Of a stretch of 64,000 bases of DNA, positions 17,955-27,484 are shown in pieces (the stretch's first letter is position 1; every line of letters starts with the position of its first letter). Under the pieces are notes generated by a model. That model had not been told where the DNA came from and searched no databases. It saw only the letters and a list, made by a program, of their open reading frames with translations. Source of the stretch: Microbispora oryzae (GTDB lineage: Bacteria > Actinomycetota > Actinomycetes > Streptosporangiales > Streptosporangiaceae); the NCBI RefSeq assembly GCF_017896165.1, contig NZ_JAFCNB010000023.1:1-64000 (forward strand). The letters are read 5' to 3'. A program made the translations under genes and the position numbers.

Positions 17955-20753
17955 ATGGATTTCCGGCTCCTCGGCCCCGTCGAGGTATGGGACGTCGACG
18001 GACAGGTGGCACTCGGGCGGCGGGCGGAGCGGTGCCTGCTCGGGTTGCTGCTGCTCGACACCGGGCGGGTCATCCCCGTCGGGCGGTTACTGGACCTCCT
18101 GTGGGAGGGCGAGCCGCCGGACAACGCGCGCGGCGTACTGCAGAGCCACGTCGCGCGACTGCGCGGCACACTGGACCCGGACCGCACCGGCGGACGCGGG
18201 TTCCGGCTGCTCCGCCGAGGCGACGGCTACCTGGCCGAGACCGACCCCGGCGCGGTGGACGTCCACCGGTTCCGGGAGGGCGTCGGACGGGGGCAACGCA
18301 CGTCCGACCCGGGGGAGCGGGCCCGGCTGCTCCGGGAGGCTCTGTCCTACTGGCGCGGTCCGCTGCTCGCCGACGTGGCGAACGAGCGGATGCGTGATCG
18401 GGTCGGCGTCGGGCTCGAGGAGCTGCGGCTGTCCGCGCTGGAATCCTGCCTGGAGGCCGAGCTCGACTGCGGCCGGCACCGGGAGCTGCTGCCCGAGCTC
18501 GCCGACCTGGTGCTGCGGCACCCCGACAGGGAGAGGCCGATCCGGGCCTACATGGTGGCGCTCTACCGTGACGGCCGTCCGCCCGAGGCGCTGGCTGTGT
18601 ACCGCAGGGCGCGTGCCCACTTCAGCCGCGAGCTGGGCCTGGAACCCACCGCGGAGCTGCGCCGGCTCCACCAGATGATCCTCGCCGGAGACGCCTCGCT
18701 GCATGCCCGGACGCCGGACCCGGCCCGTACGGCCGTGGTGCGGCCCCGCCCTCCGGTGCCGGCGCAGCTCCCGCCGGACCTCCCCCACTTCGTCGGGCGG
18801 ACGGCCGAGGTCGCCCGGCTCGACACCGTCCTCGCCGGGGCCGCGTCGATGACCGTCTGCTGCCTGTCGGGGACCGCCGGGGTGGGCAAGACGACGCTGG
18901 CCGTCCACTGGGCCCACCGAGTGCGGGACCGGTTCCCGGACGGGCAGCTCTATGTGAACCTGCGCGGCTTCGATCCGGACGCCGCGCCGGTGGATCCGTT
19001 CGACGCGCTGCGCCGCTTCCTGGGCGCGTTGAACACCCCGCCCGAGCGGATCCCCCAGGACTCGGACGCGCTGGTCGGGCTGTACCGCAGTCTTCTGGCC
19101 GGACGGCGCGTGCTCGTGGTGCTCGACAACGCGCGCGACGCCGAGCAGGTCCGTCCCCTGCTGCCCGGCGGGGCGAGGTGCCTGGTCCTGGTGACCAGCC
19201 GCGATCCCCTCACCGGGCTGGTCGCGGCGGAGGGCGCGCAGCCGCTCACGATCGGCCTGCTGTCGCCCGGGGAGGCCCGGGAGATGCTGGCCGCCCGCCT
19301 CGGCGCGCCGCGGCTCGCGGCCGAGGGAGAGGCGGCCGACGATCTGGTCGCGCTGTGCGCGCGCCTGCCCCTCGCCCTCGCCGTCCTGGCGGCACGCGCG
19401 GCCACCGAGCCGGACCTGCCGCTGGCGGACCTGGTGGCGCGGGTGCGCGGCGCGGGCGCCGAGCTCGACCCGTTCGGCGGCGAGGACCGGGCGACGGACG
19501 TGCGGGGGGTGTTCTCCTGGTCGTACCGCACGCTCGGCGCGCCGGCCGCGCGCCTGTTCCGCCTGCTGGCGCTGCACCCGGGGCCGGACGTCTCCACGCG
19601 GGCCGCCGCCGCCCTGGCCGGGCTTCCGCACGGGCGGGCGGGCGACCTGCTCACGGAACTGGCCCGCGCCCATCTGGTCACCGAGCATCTCCCCGGGCGG
19701 TTCGCCCTGCACGACCTGCTGCGCGCCTACGCCAGGGAGCTCGCCGACCGGGACAGCGCCGACGAGGGCCGTGCCGCGCCGCTGCGGCTGCTCGACCACT
19801 ACCTGCACACCGCGCACGTGGCCGCGATGGTCATCAATCCGCGCCCGGACCCACTCGGTCTCGCGCCCCCCGCCCCAGGGGCGGCCCCCCAGGAGCACCC
19901 GGACTACGACCACGCCATGACCTGGTTCGCCGAGGAACGTCCGGTGTTGCAGGCGATGGTCCCGTGGTCGGTGGCGAAGGGCTTCCCGGCGCACGCCTGG
20001 CGACTCGCCTGGACCATGGTCGACTTTCTCGACCGGCGCGGCTTCTGGGACGAGTGGGCCAAGGCCGAGACCGTCGCGCTCGACGCGGCCCGCCGGACCG
20101 GCGACCTCGCCGGTCAGGCCCTGTGCCACCGCGACCTCGCCTCCGCGTACACGCAGATGCAGATGTTCGAGGCGGCGGAGGCGGACCTGCGCGCCGCGCT
20201 CGCGCTGTTCACCGAGCTCCAGGACGTGCGCGGCCAGGCGGGCTGCTACAACAACCTCGGCTGGCTCTACGGGGTCCAGGACCGTTACCAGGAGGCGCTG
20301 GAGAATGCCGAACAGGCGCTGCACCTGGTCAGGCTGATCGACGACACGGTGGAGGAGGCCCGGGCGCTCAATTCGGTCGGTCAGAGCCATGCCCTGCTCG
20401 ACCATCCCGAGCACGCCATCCTCTACTGCAGGGAGGCGCTGACGCTGTTCGAGCGTGCCGGCGACCTGCACGGGCAGGCCGCCGCTCTCGACGGGCTCGG
20501 GCTGGGGTATCAGAAGCTGGCCGACCACGCCGAGGCGGCCTCGTGCTACGAACGCGCGGTGGGCCTGTTCAGGAAGGCCGGCGAACGCTACTTCGAGGCG
20601 GACACACTATCGAAGCTCGGCGACGTGCTGCGCGCGGCCGGCGACGACCGGGGCGCCCGTCTGATCTGGCGTCAGGCCCTCGACATCCTCAGCGAGCTGG
20701 ACCACCCGGACCGGGCACTGCTCCAGGAGAGGCTCGCCGGCCCGGGCGTGTGA
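17955..20753 (+). CDS. SARP/AfsR-type regulator with NB-ARC and TPR domains
   Basis: A 932-residue regulator. Residues 1-95 are an OmpR-like winged helix and 100-245 the bacterial transcriptional activation domain (BTAD), together the SARP module. An NB-ARC/STAND ATPase follows, with P-loop GTAGVGKTT near 309-317 and V-L-V-V-L-D-N-A as Walker B. The C-terminal 250 residues hold TPR repeats (Y-N-N-L-G-W-L-Y, A-A-A-L-D-G-L-G type). Proteins of the AfsR group bind direct repeats near promoters of secondary-metabolite genes and use ATP as a switch. It is followed by a small secreted protein on the same strand, the nearest candidate target. Confidence 0.9.
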   Translation: MDFRLLGPVEVWDVDGQVALGRRAERCLLGLLLLDTGRVIPVGRLLDLLWEGEPPDNARGVLQSHVARLRGTLDPDRTGGRGFRLLRRGDGYLAETDPGAVDVHRFREGVGRGQRTSDPGERARLLREALSYWRGPLLADVANERMRDRVGVGLEELRLSALESCLEAELDCGRHRELLPELADLVLRHPDRERPIRAYMVALYRDGRPPEALAVYRRARAHFSRELGLEPTAELRRLHQMILAGDASLHARTPDPARTAVVRPRPPVPAQLPPDLPHFVGRTAEVARLDTVLAGAASMTVCCLSGTAGVGKTTLAVHWAHRVRDRFPDGQLYVNLRGFDPDAAPVDPFDALRRFLGALNTPPERIPQDSDALVGLYRSLLAGRRVLVVLDNARDAEQVRPLLPGGARCLVLVTSRDPLTGLVAAEGAQPLTIGLLSPGEAREMLAARLGAPRLAAEGEAADDLVALCARLPLALAVLAARAATEPDLPLADLVARVRGAGAELDPFGGEDRATDVRGVFSWSYRTLGAPAARLFRLLALHPGPDVSTRAAAALAGLPHGRAGDLLTELARAHLVTEHLPGRFALHDLLRAYARELADRDSADEGRAAPLRLLDHYLHTAHVAAMVINPRPDPLGLAPPAPGAAPQEHPDYDHAMTWFAEERPVLQAMVPWSVAKGFPAHAWRLAWTMVDFLDRRGFWDEWAKAETVALDAARRTGDLAGQALCHRDLASAYTQMQMFEAAEADLRAALALFTELQDVRGQAGCYNNLGWLYGVQDRYQEALENAEQALHLVRLIDDTVEEARALNSVGQSHALLDHPEHAILYCREALTLFERAGDLHGQAAALDGLGLGYQKLADHAEAASCYERAVGLFRKAGERYFEADTLSKLGDVLRAAGDDRGARLIWRQALDILSELDHPDRALLQERLAGPGV

Positions 20754-20928
20754 CGCCGCGGTTCGGGCGACCGGCCCCGGGAGCACCCCGGGGCCCGCCG
20801 CTTGACATGCCCTTGACGCCCCGGGTCGCGGCGACCGCCCGTCCCGCCCGCATGCCGCCGCTGGTGGCAAGCCCACGTCAAGCCGCCCCCGCGATGCTCT
20901 CCGGGGAAACGAAAGAAACGGAGACAGC

Positions 20929-21339
20929 ATGAAGACCACCCGGAAGCTCGCCGCAGCGGCGACCACGGCCGTCCTGGGCCTCAGCGTCCTCCCCGCCTCG
21001 CCCGCGCACGCCGCCGCCACCCGCAGTTTCAGCGTGTCGGCCTACGACGGCGCCGCCTGGGGCACGGTCACCTTCAACAGCTACTCGTGGACCGTGGACG
21101 CGTACATCTACCGCGACTCCAGCGCCTCGATCTCGTTGGAGGTGTGCGGCTGGCAGACCTTGAACAACGGCAGCTCCGCTCAGCTGGTCTGCAAGACGGC
21201 CAGCAACGGTGGCTCGGTCGGCTCGACCCGGCACGTCACCACGCTCGGGGCGTCCGCGAACTGGGCCCAGGTCTACGCGGCCACCGCGTACCTCTACGTC
21301 AACGGTGCGTACGTCGCCGGACAGTGGGTCTACAAGTAG
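20929..21339 (+). CDS. small secreted protein of unknown function
   Basis: A 136-residue precursor. The signal peptide is clear: K-T-T-R-K at the N-terminus, a hydrophobic core, and A-S-P-A-H-A before a probable cleavage after residue 28. The mature 108 residues are rich in Ser, Thr, Tyr and Ala with alternating hydrophobics, which suggests an all-beta fold. Two cysteines (in V-C-G-W and L-V-C-K-T) could form a disulfide. No catalytic motif is seen. GGAGA lies seven bases before the ATG. I do not recognise a family. Confidence 0.85.
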   Translation: MKTTRKLAAAATTAVLGLSVLPASPAHAAATRSFSVSAYDGAAWGTVTFNSYSWTVDAYIYRDSSASISLEVCGWQTLNNGSSAQLVCKTASNGGSVGSTRHVTTLGASANWAQVYAATAYLYVNGAYVAGQWVYK

Positions 21340-21452
21340 TCGTGCGACCCGGTAGGACGGCTGGCGCCCGGTTTCACTCTCCGCGGCCCGGGCGCCGGTC
21401 AATGCCGATCACGAGGCGGCGGCGACCGCGCCGCCCCTCGTGACGGGGGCAT

Positions 21453-21495
21453 GGTGAAGGCGGGGCACCTCCGGACGAGGTGCCCCGCCTTCACC
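21453..21495. terminator. bidirectional terminator, 19-bp stem
   Basis: Arms 21453-21471 and 21477-21495 are perfect complements around a five-base loop. They stand between the convergent secreted-protein and SGNH genes. A short T-run follows on the plus strand (GTTTCTCC). Confidence 0.85.
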
Positions 21496-21508
21496 GTTTC
21501 TCCTGTGT

Positions 21509-24500
21509 CTACCAGCCTGTGTAGTTCACCCCGGAGCTGCGAAGGTGGTTGCCGAGCACCGTCGCGAACTCCGTCGCCCCTCTCTTGGTGGGGTGCATGG
21601 AGCTGCGGCTCGCGCAGCGCACCCCGTCGGTGATGCAGCCGTCCCAGAGGTCACCGAAGTCGCCGGGGCCGGTCTTGGTGAACATGACGGGGTTGATCCA
21701 CCTGTCGCTGTCGCACACTCCGTGCCCGGTGAACGCCGGCATGGAGTCGGCGAAGGACACCTCGAGCCCGGCGTCCCTCAGGACCCGGATGGTGTCCTTC
21801 GTCTCGTTGACCAGGTATTCGGCGACCCCGTGCAGGGTCGCCCGCTCGTAGGTGTCGAAGTGCGCGCAGTCCGGCGCGCTGCCGAACACGTCTGGGTAGC
21901 CCATGAGCACGATCTTGGCCTTCTTCCCGCGTGCCGGGCTGCTGTTCTCCGTCTTCGTCTCGATCCGCTGGAGGATGTCCGCGACATTCGCCGGGTCTCC
22001 GGACACCGTCCGGTAGTTGAGCACGGCGGGGATGTCGGCCTCGAAGTGACCGTCGTCGTCGTTGCAGTTGAGGGCGTAGCACTCCGCGATGACGTCGGAC
22101 CACCTCGCGTCGTTGGCGCCGACCGACAGGGCGACCAGCGTCGTGTTCTTGTTCAGGAAGCCGCTGTTGAGCTGGGCCGCCTCCCGGAACCGACCGTCCG
22201 CGTTCCCCCGGTAGTCCGACCAGGATCCGATCGGCTGATCCATCCAGTCGTACTGCCCCACGGTCATGTCGCGTGTCCAGGCCCCGGAGCACGCCACGAA
22301 CGCGAAGTCGAGCTTCGGGTCGAAGGAGTCGGCGAGCTGGCCGATGGTCTGGGTCTCACCCGGGAGGACCGTCTGCCTGATCCAGGCGTCCTTGCTGCGC
22401 CGGCAGGCGTTCCACCGGGGGGTCTGATACTCGAAGTCGGTCTCGGGGTAGTAGTTGCCGACTCCTTCGCCTGAGGTGATGGAGTCACCCATGGCGACGA
22501 CGAAGTGCTTGGGCCGTTTCGCGAGCACCTGGAAGGCGATCGCGTCCCAGGAGATGGCAGCCGTGCCGTCGCCTTCCAGGTTCAGGTTGGTGAGGGACAC
22601 CTTCGGGGTCCCGGCGAACTGGAAGACGCCCAGGTTGTACCACTGGTTCTGCTCCCGGCTCTGGTTGAGGTAGCGGGTCTCCGTGACGCCGTTGCCCAGG
22701 TCGACGGTGTACGGAGCCTGCTGCGTCTCCGCGCGCCGTTTCGGGATGTGGACGAGGACACGGGCCCACCCGTTGATGGCCTGGTCCGGCTCCCAGGTGC
22801 CGGTCACCTGCATCACGCCGCCGTTCCTGGACCACGTCCGCGTGTACCCGAACCACTCATGGCCGCCGAACCCGTTGCCGAGCTGCTGGAAGTCGGCCCT
22901 GGCGGGCACTCTGCCGGCGGAGTCCTGGGCGAACTCGAAGGTCAGCGTGCCGTGGTTGGTCCACCCGGAGTTGTCGCAGCCGCCGCGGATCGCCGGGACG
23001 GTGACGTCGTCGACGATCAGGACCTTCGTCGTGTCCCCGGTGACCGGTGGGAGCCCCGGCGTCAGGCACGGCGTCCACTGGTCGGTGGGCTCGACGCGTT
23101 CCGTTCCGGCCCAGGTCGAGTCGTACCGTAGTGACGCCTCGTTGCCGCACGCCGACGGGCAGGTCTTCCACGTCTTGGGCAGGTGCCACCAGCACTTGGA
23201 GTCCGCCCGCTGGCACGTGCCTGGCCTGTTGTTCGAGGGCGGCTGGCATTCGTTGTTGTCGGGTCCCGCGGAAGTCGGCACGCAGAAGGCGTTGACGTCC
23301 ACGAACGACGTGTTGAGGACGGTGGGCACGACATTGGTGCGGTCGCTGGCGGCGGTCCACCAGGCGTAGTTGTACCCGCCCTCCGTGACGAGCTTGTTCG
23401 TGGCGGGGTCCAGGTAGGTCTTGGCGATCGGCCACGCCGCCCAGCCCAGCACCTTCTCCTGGTAGGGCCAGTCCTGCGGGTGCGCGGCGTCGGCGTAGCT
23501 GTTGCCGTCCAGGAACGGGTGCCGGTCCTGCCGGTACGCGGGGTTGGCGGGGTTGTTCAGCCAGCCCACACCCCACGCGCCGTTGTTCGGCTGGTTGTCG
23601 GCGTCCCGTCCCCACGCGTCGGCCTTGACGTGCCAGCCCGAGTTGTACGCCCAGACGGCGAGATACCAGTTCTCGATCTTCGACGGGTCACCGTCGTTGA
23701 TCTTCGCCATCCCGTTGGTGTCGGTCCAGATCTGGTTCCACTTGCTCGCCAGGGTGGACATCCCCGCGGCGATGTTGGTGACGTAGTCGAGGGCCACCCG
23801 CTTCTGCTTGTTGGCGTCCCACCCGGGGGCGCCCTTCCTCATGTTGTCGGTCTGCTGGGAGATGCCGTACCCGCAGTCGGCCTTGGAGAAGTCGACCGCC
23901 CAGTCGTTGGTGGGGTCGCTGTCGTAGATGTTCACGCCGTAGTAGTTGCCGACGAGCGGGTTGCCGGTCTCGCCCTCCTGCACACTCCGCTGGGCCTGCC
24001 AGAGGTTGGACTCCTGCGCGAGGATGCCGAACATGATCGACACAGGGATGCGGCCGCCTCCCTGCAGGTCCGGGGCGGGGAACTCGGTCTGCGGGTTCCA
24101 CCCGGGCAGCCCCGAGCCCTTCCAGTTGTTCGGGCGCGTCACCTGCAGCCGGTTCTTGAAGACGAGCTGGTCCACCGCCCACTCCACCTGGCGCCAGTGC
24201 GGCTGGTACACCTGGATCGCCGGGTCGTTGCGCGGGACGGCGCAGGTGTAGCCCTGGTCGACGGTCCCGGTGACGGCCGCGGTCACGGCGGCGCCCGCCG
24301 TCTTGGAGGTCAGCGCCAGCCGGGGGTTGGCCACGCGTCCCGAGGAGGCGTCGGGGGCGAGGTCCGCGCCGGGCTGCACCTCGAAGCCGACGTCCGCCTT
24401 CGTCGCGACGACCCGCGCGGTGATGTCGACGGGCTCCCCGTCCGGCATGTCAGGGCTGACGCCGCGCTTGTCGTCGCCCTGGGAGGCCGCGGGGTCCGGC

Positions 24501-25597
24501 CGCCCGGCGGGTGGGGCGCCGGGTCCGGCGCGCAGTCCTCGCCGCGCCGCCGCCGTGATCGCCAGACCGCCCTCCGAGGACACGTCGGCCGTCGCCGGCG
24601 CGTCCAGCACCGACACGGCCTGGGGCAGGGCACCGCGCCGCTCGGTCTTGCCCACGAGGAAGACGCGGCCGTTCGTGCCGGCGTGCACCGCCAGCTCGCC
24701 CAGGGGGCCCGACGCCAGCTCCCGGGTCTGTCCGCGCAGGTACTGCCGGATCGTCACGGTCGCGCCGTCGCGCGCCGCGAAGGCCACGCCGCCGTCGGCG
24801 GTCGCGCGGAGGTCGAAGGGCACCGAGCCCGTGTCCGCGAGCTGCTTCAGCTCGCCGCCGGTCCGCACCTCCACGAGCCGCGGCCCGTGCGCCGCCACCA
24901 GCGTGTCTCCCACGGGGACGGCCGAGGTGACCTGGCCGGAGGCCACGACGGCCCGCGTCACGCGCGCGGTGGCGGTGTCCACCATGAGCAGGCGCGTGGT
25001 GTCGCGCTGCTCGCTGACGCCCTGCGTGAGCGCGACCGTGTCACCGGCGCCGCAGCCCGGGTTGAAGTAGGCGAGAGTCACCTGGTCCTTGAGCTTGGTG
25101 ACCGCGCCGGTCTCGGCGTCGATGATCGCGGCGAACGCGCCCCGGCTGAACAGCCAGGACCGGTTGGTGAAGTGGCGCGGCGCGTAGACGGCCACGATCT
25201 TCTTGCCGGATCCGGTCAGGCAGGCGTTGCCGATCCACTGGTCGGTGTCCATGCCGGGCTCGCTGAGCGTGGCGACGGTCCGCCACTGGTAGCCCGTTCC
25301 GGCCGCCGCCGTGAGCACGTGGAACCCGGTCGCGTCGCCGGCCGTGGTGACGGCGACATCAGTGGACTTCTGCCAGTTCGCGCCGAGCACGCGGTCACGC
25401 TGGGCCGGCTGGACGGACGATCGGTCGAGGTGTTCCGGCCGGTCCGCGGGCGGCTGGGCGGACCCCGGGGCGGCGGAGGCGGCCGGGGCGGTGGGCGCGG
25501 GGGCGGCCAGTGCGATGTTCGCGGGGGTGGTCAGTAAGGACAGACAGGCGGCGATCGTGGCGCCGAGAAGCGGCAGCCGTCGCCGGTGGTGTCTCAT
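21509..25597 (-). CDS. large secreted multidomain SGNH-hydrolase-like protein
   Basis: A 1362-residue exported protein. The signal peptide (residues 1-32: basic start, hydrophobic core, A-L-A-A-P) is followed by an Ala/Pro linker and a roughly 300-residue beta-rich, propeller-like region. A segment near 520-560 with G-I-L-A-Q-E-S-N-L-W resembles the catalytic Glu region of transglycosylase-SLT proteins. A beta-sandwich near 990-1030 (N-Q-W-Y-N-L-G-V-F-Q-F) resembles golvesin/carbohydrate-binding modules. The C-terminal 330 residues begin G-D-S-I-T-S-G-E-G (nucleophile Ser about 1038), contain S-V-G-A-N-D, and end near M-H-P-T-K-R-G, the three blocks of SGNH/GDSL esterases. It probably acts on cell-wall or environmental polymers; the exact substrate is unknown. 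Confidence 0.85.
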   Translation of the reverse strand: MRHHRRRLPLLGATIAACLSLLTTPANIALAAPAPTAPAASAAPGSAQPPADRPEHLDRSSVQPAQRDRVLGANWQKSTDVAVTTAGDATGFHVLTAAAGTGYQWRTVATLSEPGMDTDQWIGNACLTGSGKKIVAVYAPRHFTNRSWLFSRGAFAAIIDAETGAVTKLKDQVTLAYFNPGCGAGDTVALTQGVSEQRDTTRLLMVDTATARVTRAVVASGQVTSAVPVGDTLVAAHGPRLVEVRTGGELKQLADTGSVPFDLRATADGGVAFAARDGATVTIRQYLRGQTRELASGPLGELAVHAGTNGRVFLVGKTERRGALPQAVSVLDAPATADVSSEGGLAITAAARRGLRAGPGAPPAGRPDPAASQGDDKRGVSPDMPDGEPVDITARVVATKADVGFEVQPGADLAPDASSGRVANPRLALTSKTAGAAVTAAVTGTVDQGYTCAVPRNDPAIQVYQPHWRQVEWAVDQLVFKNRLQVTRPNNWKGSGLPGWNPQTEFPAPDLQGGGRIPVSIMFGILAQESNLWQAQRSVQEGETGNPLVGNYYGVNIYDSDPTNDWAVDFSKADCGYGISQQTDNMRKGAPGWDANKQKRVALDYVTNIAAGMSTLASKWNQIWTDTNGMAKINDGDPSKIENWYLAVWAYNSGWHVKADAWGRDADNQPNNGAWGVGWLNNPANPAYRQDRHPFLDGNSYADAAHPQDWPYQEKVLGWAAWPIAKTYLDPATNKLVTEGGYNYAWWTAASDRTNVVPTVLNTSFVDVNAFCVPTSAGPDNNECQPPSNNRPGTCQRADSKCWWHLPKTWKTCPSACGNEASLRYDSTWAGTERVEPTDQWTPCLTPGLPPVTGDTTKVLIVDDVTVPAIRGGCDNSGWTNHGTLTFEFAQDSAGRVPARADFQQLGNGFGGHEWFGYTRTWSRNGGVMQVTGTWEPDQAINGWARVLVHIPKRRAETQQAPYTVDLGNGVTETRYLNQSREQNQWYNLGVFQFAGTPKVSLTNLNLEGDGTAAISWDAIAFQVLAKRPKHFVVAMGDSITSGEGVGNYYPETDFEYQTPRWNACRRSKDAWIRQTVLPGETQTIGQLADSFDPKLDFAFVACSGAWTRDMTVGQYDWMDQPIGSWSDYRGNADGRFREAAQLNSGFLNKNTTLVALSVGANDARWSDVIAECYALNCNDDDGHFEADIPAVLNYRTVSGDPANVADILQRIETKTENSSPARGKKAKIVLMGYPDVFGSAPDCAHFDTYERATLHGVAEYLVNETKDTIRVLRDAGLEVSFADSMPAFTGHGVCDSDRWINPVMFTKTGPGDFGDLWDGCITDGVRCASRSSMHPTKRGATEFATVLGNHLRSSGVNYTGW

Positions 25598-26235
25598 AAC
25601 GCTCCAGGGGTCGGTATGACGGGGAGACAGGGGAGGGGAGAACCGAAGGCCGAAACCGGCACGCCGGGCGACGCCGACCTATAAGGTCTCCGACAGCATC
25701 GCGAGACCGGCTTGACACGGGCTTGCCATGCGCGGCCGTGCGCGCGCCTCACCAGGCCCGCGCGGCCGGGGCGTGCGGCCCTCGGGGCCAGGGGCGTCAA
25801 GGTCCCGTCAAGCGTGCCCAGACGAGATCCCGGTCCTACCACCTCTCCCCCGCCGCCGCGCGCCCGGCCTCCTGGGCTTCACGGTGCAGCTTCAGGAGCG
25901 GGATCAACGGCGGAGGAAGCGGGACCACCCTGTCAGCCGACTCCGGCATCGTTTATCCGCCACGGCTGAATCTCACCGGCACGGACAAGGATGTATCCCC
26001 CAGACCGTGGGACCGTTCGGCATGGAGCTCTCGTCCGGCGACAGTTGTCGCCCCAATTGCCTGTCATGGGCGTTGATCGCATCGATGTAGGCCGCCACCA
26101 CCCGCTGAGGTGACGCGCCGGCAGGGTGATCGCCCTCCTGCAGGACCTGTCCGACCGGGACCGGCAAATCCTCGCCGAGCTGATCAAACAGTTGGCAGGA
26201 ATTCCGGCTTCTCATACGTTCTCGCCCAGAATTGA
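25598..26235. other. 638-bp gene-poor region with decayed gene fragments
   Basis: The right part holds two fragments listed separately. The left part (25598-25930) contains the upstream region of the SGNH gene, with TTGACA-like and TTGCCA elements around 25710-25730, and nothing else I can assign. Confidence 0.5.
25973..26125 (-). pseudogene. possible NTF2/SnoaL-like fragment
   Basis: One minus-strand frame reads R-V-V-A-A-Y-I-D-A-I-N-A-H-D, the opening helix of many SnoaL/NTF2-like proteins, then loses similarity within 40 residues. It has no proper start and no complete domain, so it is most likely a remnant. Confidence 0.3.
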
Positions 26236-26275
26236 CTACGTTGGGCCACTCGCGCGGACGGCGGCCGGTCCGTGA
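26126..26275 (+). pseudogene. possible MarR-type C-terminal fragment
   Basis: The plus-strand frame from 26126 reads V-I-A-L-L-Q-D-L-S-D-R-D-R-Q-I-L-A-E-L-I-K-Q-L, the terminal helix pair of MarR-family regulators, then ends at TGA 26273. No wing or recognition helix precedes it. The end overlaps the stop of the AraC gene on the other strand. Confidence 0.3.
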
Positions 26276-27288
26276 CCGTACCAGCGGTTGATGGCTCGCC
26301 GCAGGGCCCGGGAGTCGGTGAAGCCGACCCGCGCGGCGATGGAATCCACGCTGAGTGACGTCTCCCGCAGCAGGCGGTCCACCCGCCGCTGCCGAAGCTT
26401 CTCCAGCTCCTCCCGCCAGCTACTGCCCTCCTCACGCAAGCGGCGCTGGAGAGTCCGGGGGCTCATCGCCAGCCGCCGAGCGACTTGGTCAAGGCCCGGC
26501 GCGCCATCGGCTATCGCGGACTGGAGGATGGCGTGGAAGCGGTCGAGCCAGCGCCCCACCGGACGGGCGGCCGCGGTGGACAGGTGCGCGTGGTCGTCCA
26601 GGATCGCGGCGAGCAGAGGATCGGCGCGCGGCAGGGGTGCGTCGACGTCCGCCTCGGCGAACGTGATCGACGGATAGTCGGCCTCGAAGTCGATGCGCCT
26701 GGTGTCGTACAGCTCGGCCAGGCGCTCAGGCGAGATGGACGGGCGGTGTGGCAGCCCCACCTGTGTCGGCGTGAGCCGCCGACCGGCCCCCGAACTTGCC
26801 ACCATGAGCAGCATGTACGGCACGAATTCCGCTATCAGCGGATATTCGGGGTAGTCCAGGTAGGGGCCCTGCCAACCGACCGTCAATCCGCCATCGTGAC
26901 GTGTGACCAGGAGCCGGTCGGCGGGGTCGGCGATGGCCGTGAAGCGGCGGCCGGCCACGCGGAACGCGTCGTCGAGGGTGCTGGAGGCGGAGAACAGGTA
27001 GTCCCATACGCCCAGCGTGCCCGGTTGCCACAGTTCCATGATCCTGTCGCTGCCGCCCGCCTTCCACACCGGGCCGGCGACCAGTTCCCAGACCCGCAGG
27101 ATGGTGGCGGTCGGGATGCGGATCCCGTCCTCATGCAGTACGGCCAGGCCGGGAACGCCGACCAGGCATGACCGATCCAGGCCCGTCGCGATGCCCGCGC
27201 GGACCAGCAGGCGGGTTAGGTGAGGCGAGACGGTGCCATTCACGGTGTCGCTCACCGCGCCGCCGTCCTGCATCGCGTTGTTCACCAT
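26236..27288 (-). CDS. AraC-family regulator
   Basis: About 350 residues from the ATG at 27288; an in-frame upstream extension is not protein-like. The N-terminal 190 residues match the Arabinose_bd (PF12625-type) ligand domain of OruR/GadX-like regulators (H-L-T-R-L-L-V-R-A-G-I, then the F-x-V-A-G-R-R segment). The C-terminal 100 residues are two AraC HTHs: L-D-Q-V-A-R-R-L-A-M-S-P-R-T-L-Q-R-R-L and D-S-I-A-A-R-V-G-F-T-D-S-R-A-L-R-R-A. It is divergent from the deacetylase-like gene, its probable target, with about 200 bp between them. Confidence 0.88.
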   Translation of the reverse strand: MVNNAMQDGGAVSDTVNGTVSPHLTRLLVRAGIATGLDRSCLVGVPGLAVLHEDGIRIPTATILRVWELVAGPVWKAGGSDRIMELWQPGTLGVWDYLFSASSTLDDAFRVAGRRFTAIADPADRLLVTRHDGGLTVGWQGPYLDYPEYPLIAEFVPYMLLMVASSGAGRRLTPTQVGLPHRPSISPERLAELYDTRRIDFEADYPSITFAEADVDAPLPRADPLLAAILDDHAHLSTAAARPVGRWLDRFHAILQSAIADGAPGLDQVARRLAMSPRTLQRRLREEGSSWREELEKLRQRRVDRLLRETSLSVDSIAARVGFTDSRALRRAINRWYGHGPAAVRASGPT

Positions 27289-27484
27289 GACGGGCCCTAT
27301 CTCCCAGGGACGGTGCCGACACCCTTGGCATGACATACCGAACAAGCAGGATATGCCGCAACGGAGATGGCGCCTTCGGCCCTCCTCGTGACGTGTTCGG
27401 CCCTCTTGGCCCGCACCTCGGGCTCCTACCTTCATGGACAGGCGACCCCTTCACAGGGCGCGGAAGCAATCCAGGAGGAACGCT

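Noticed and set aside
18087-20528. 813-residue minus-strand frame
   Set aside because: Antisense shadow of the SARP/NB-ARC regulator, rich in Arg, Gly and Gln.
23183-25537. 784-residue plus-strand frame
   Set aside because: Antisense to the SGNH protein; Val/Gly/Arg-rich without motifs.
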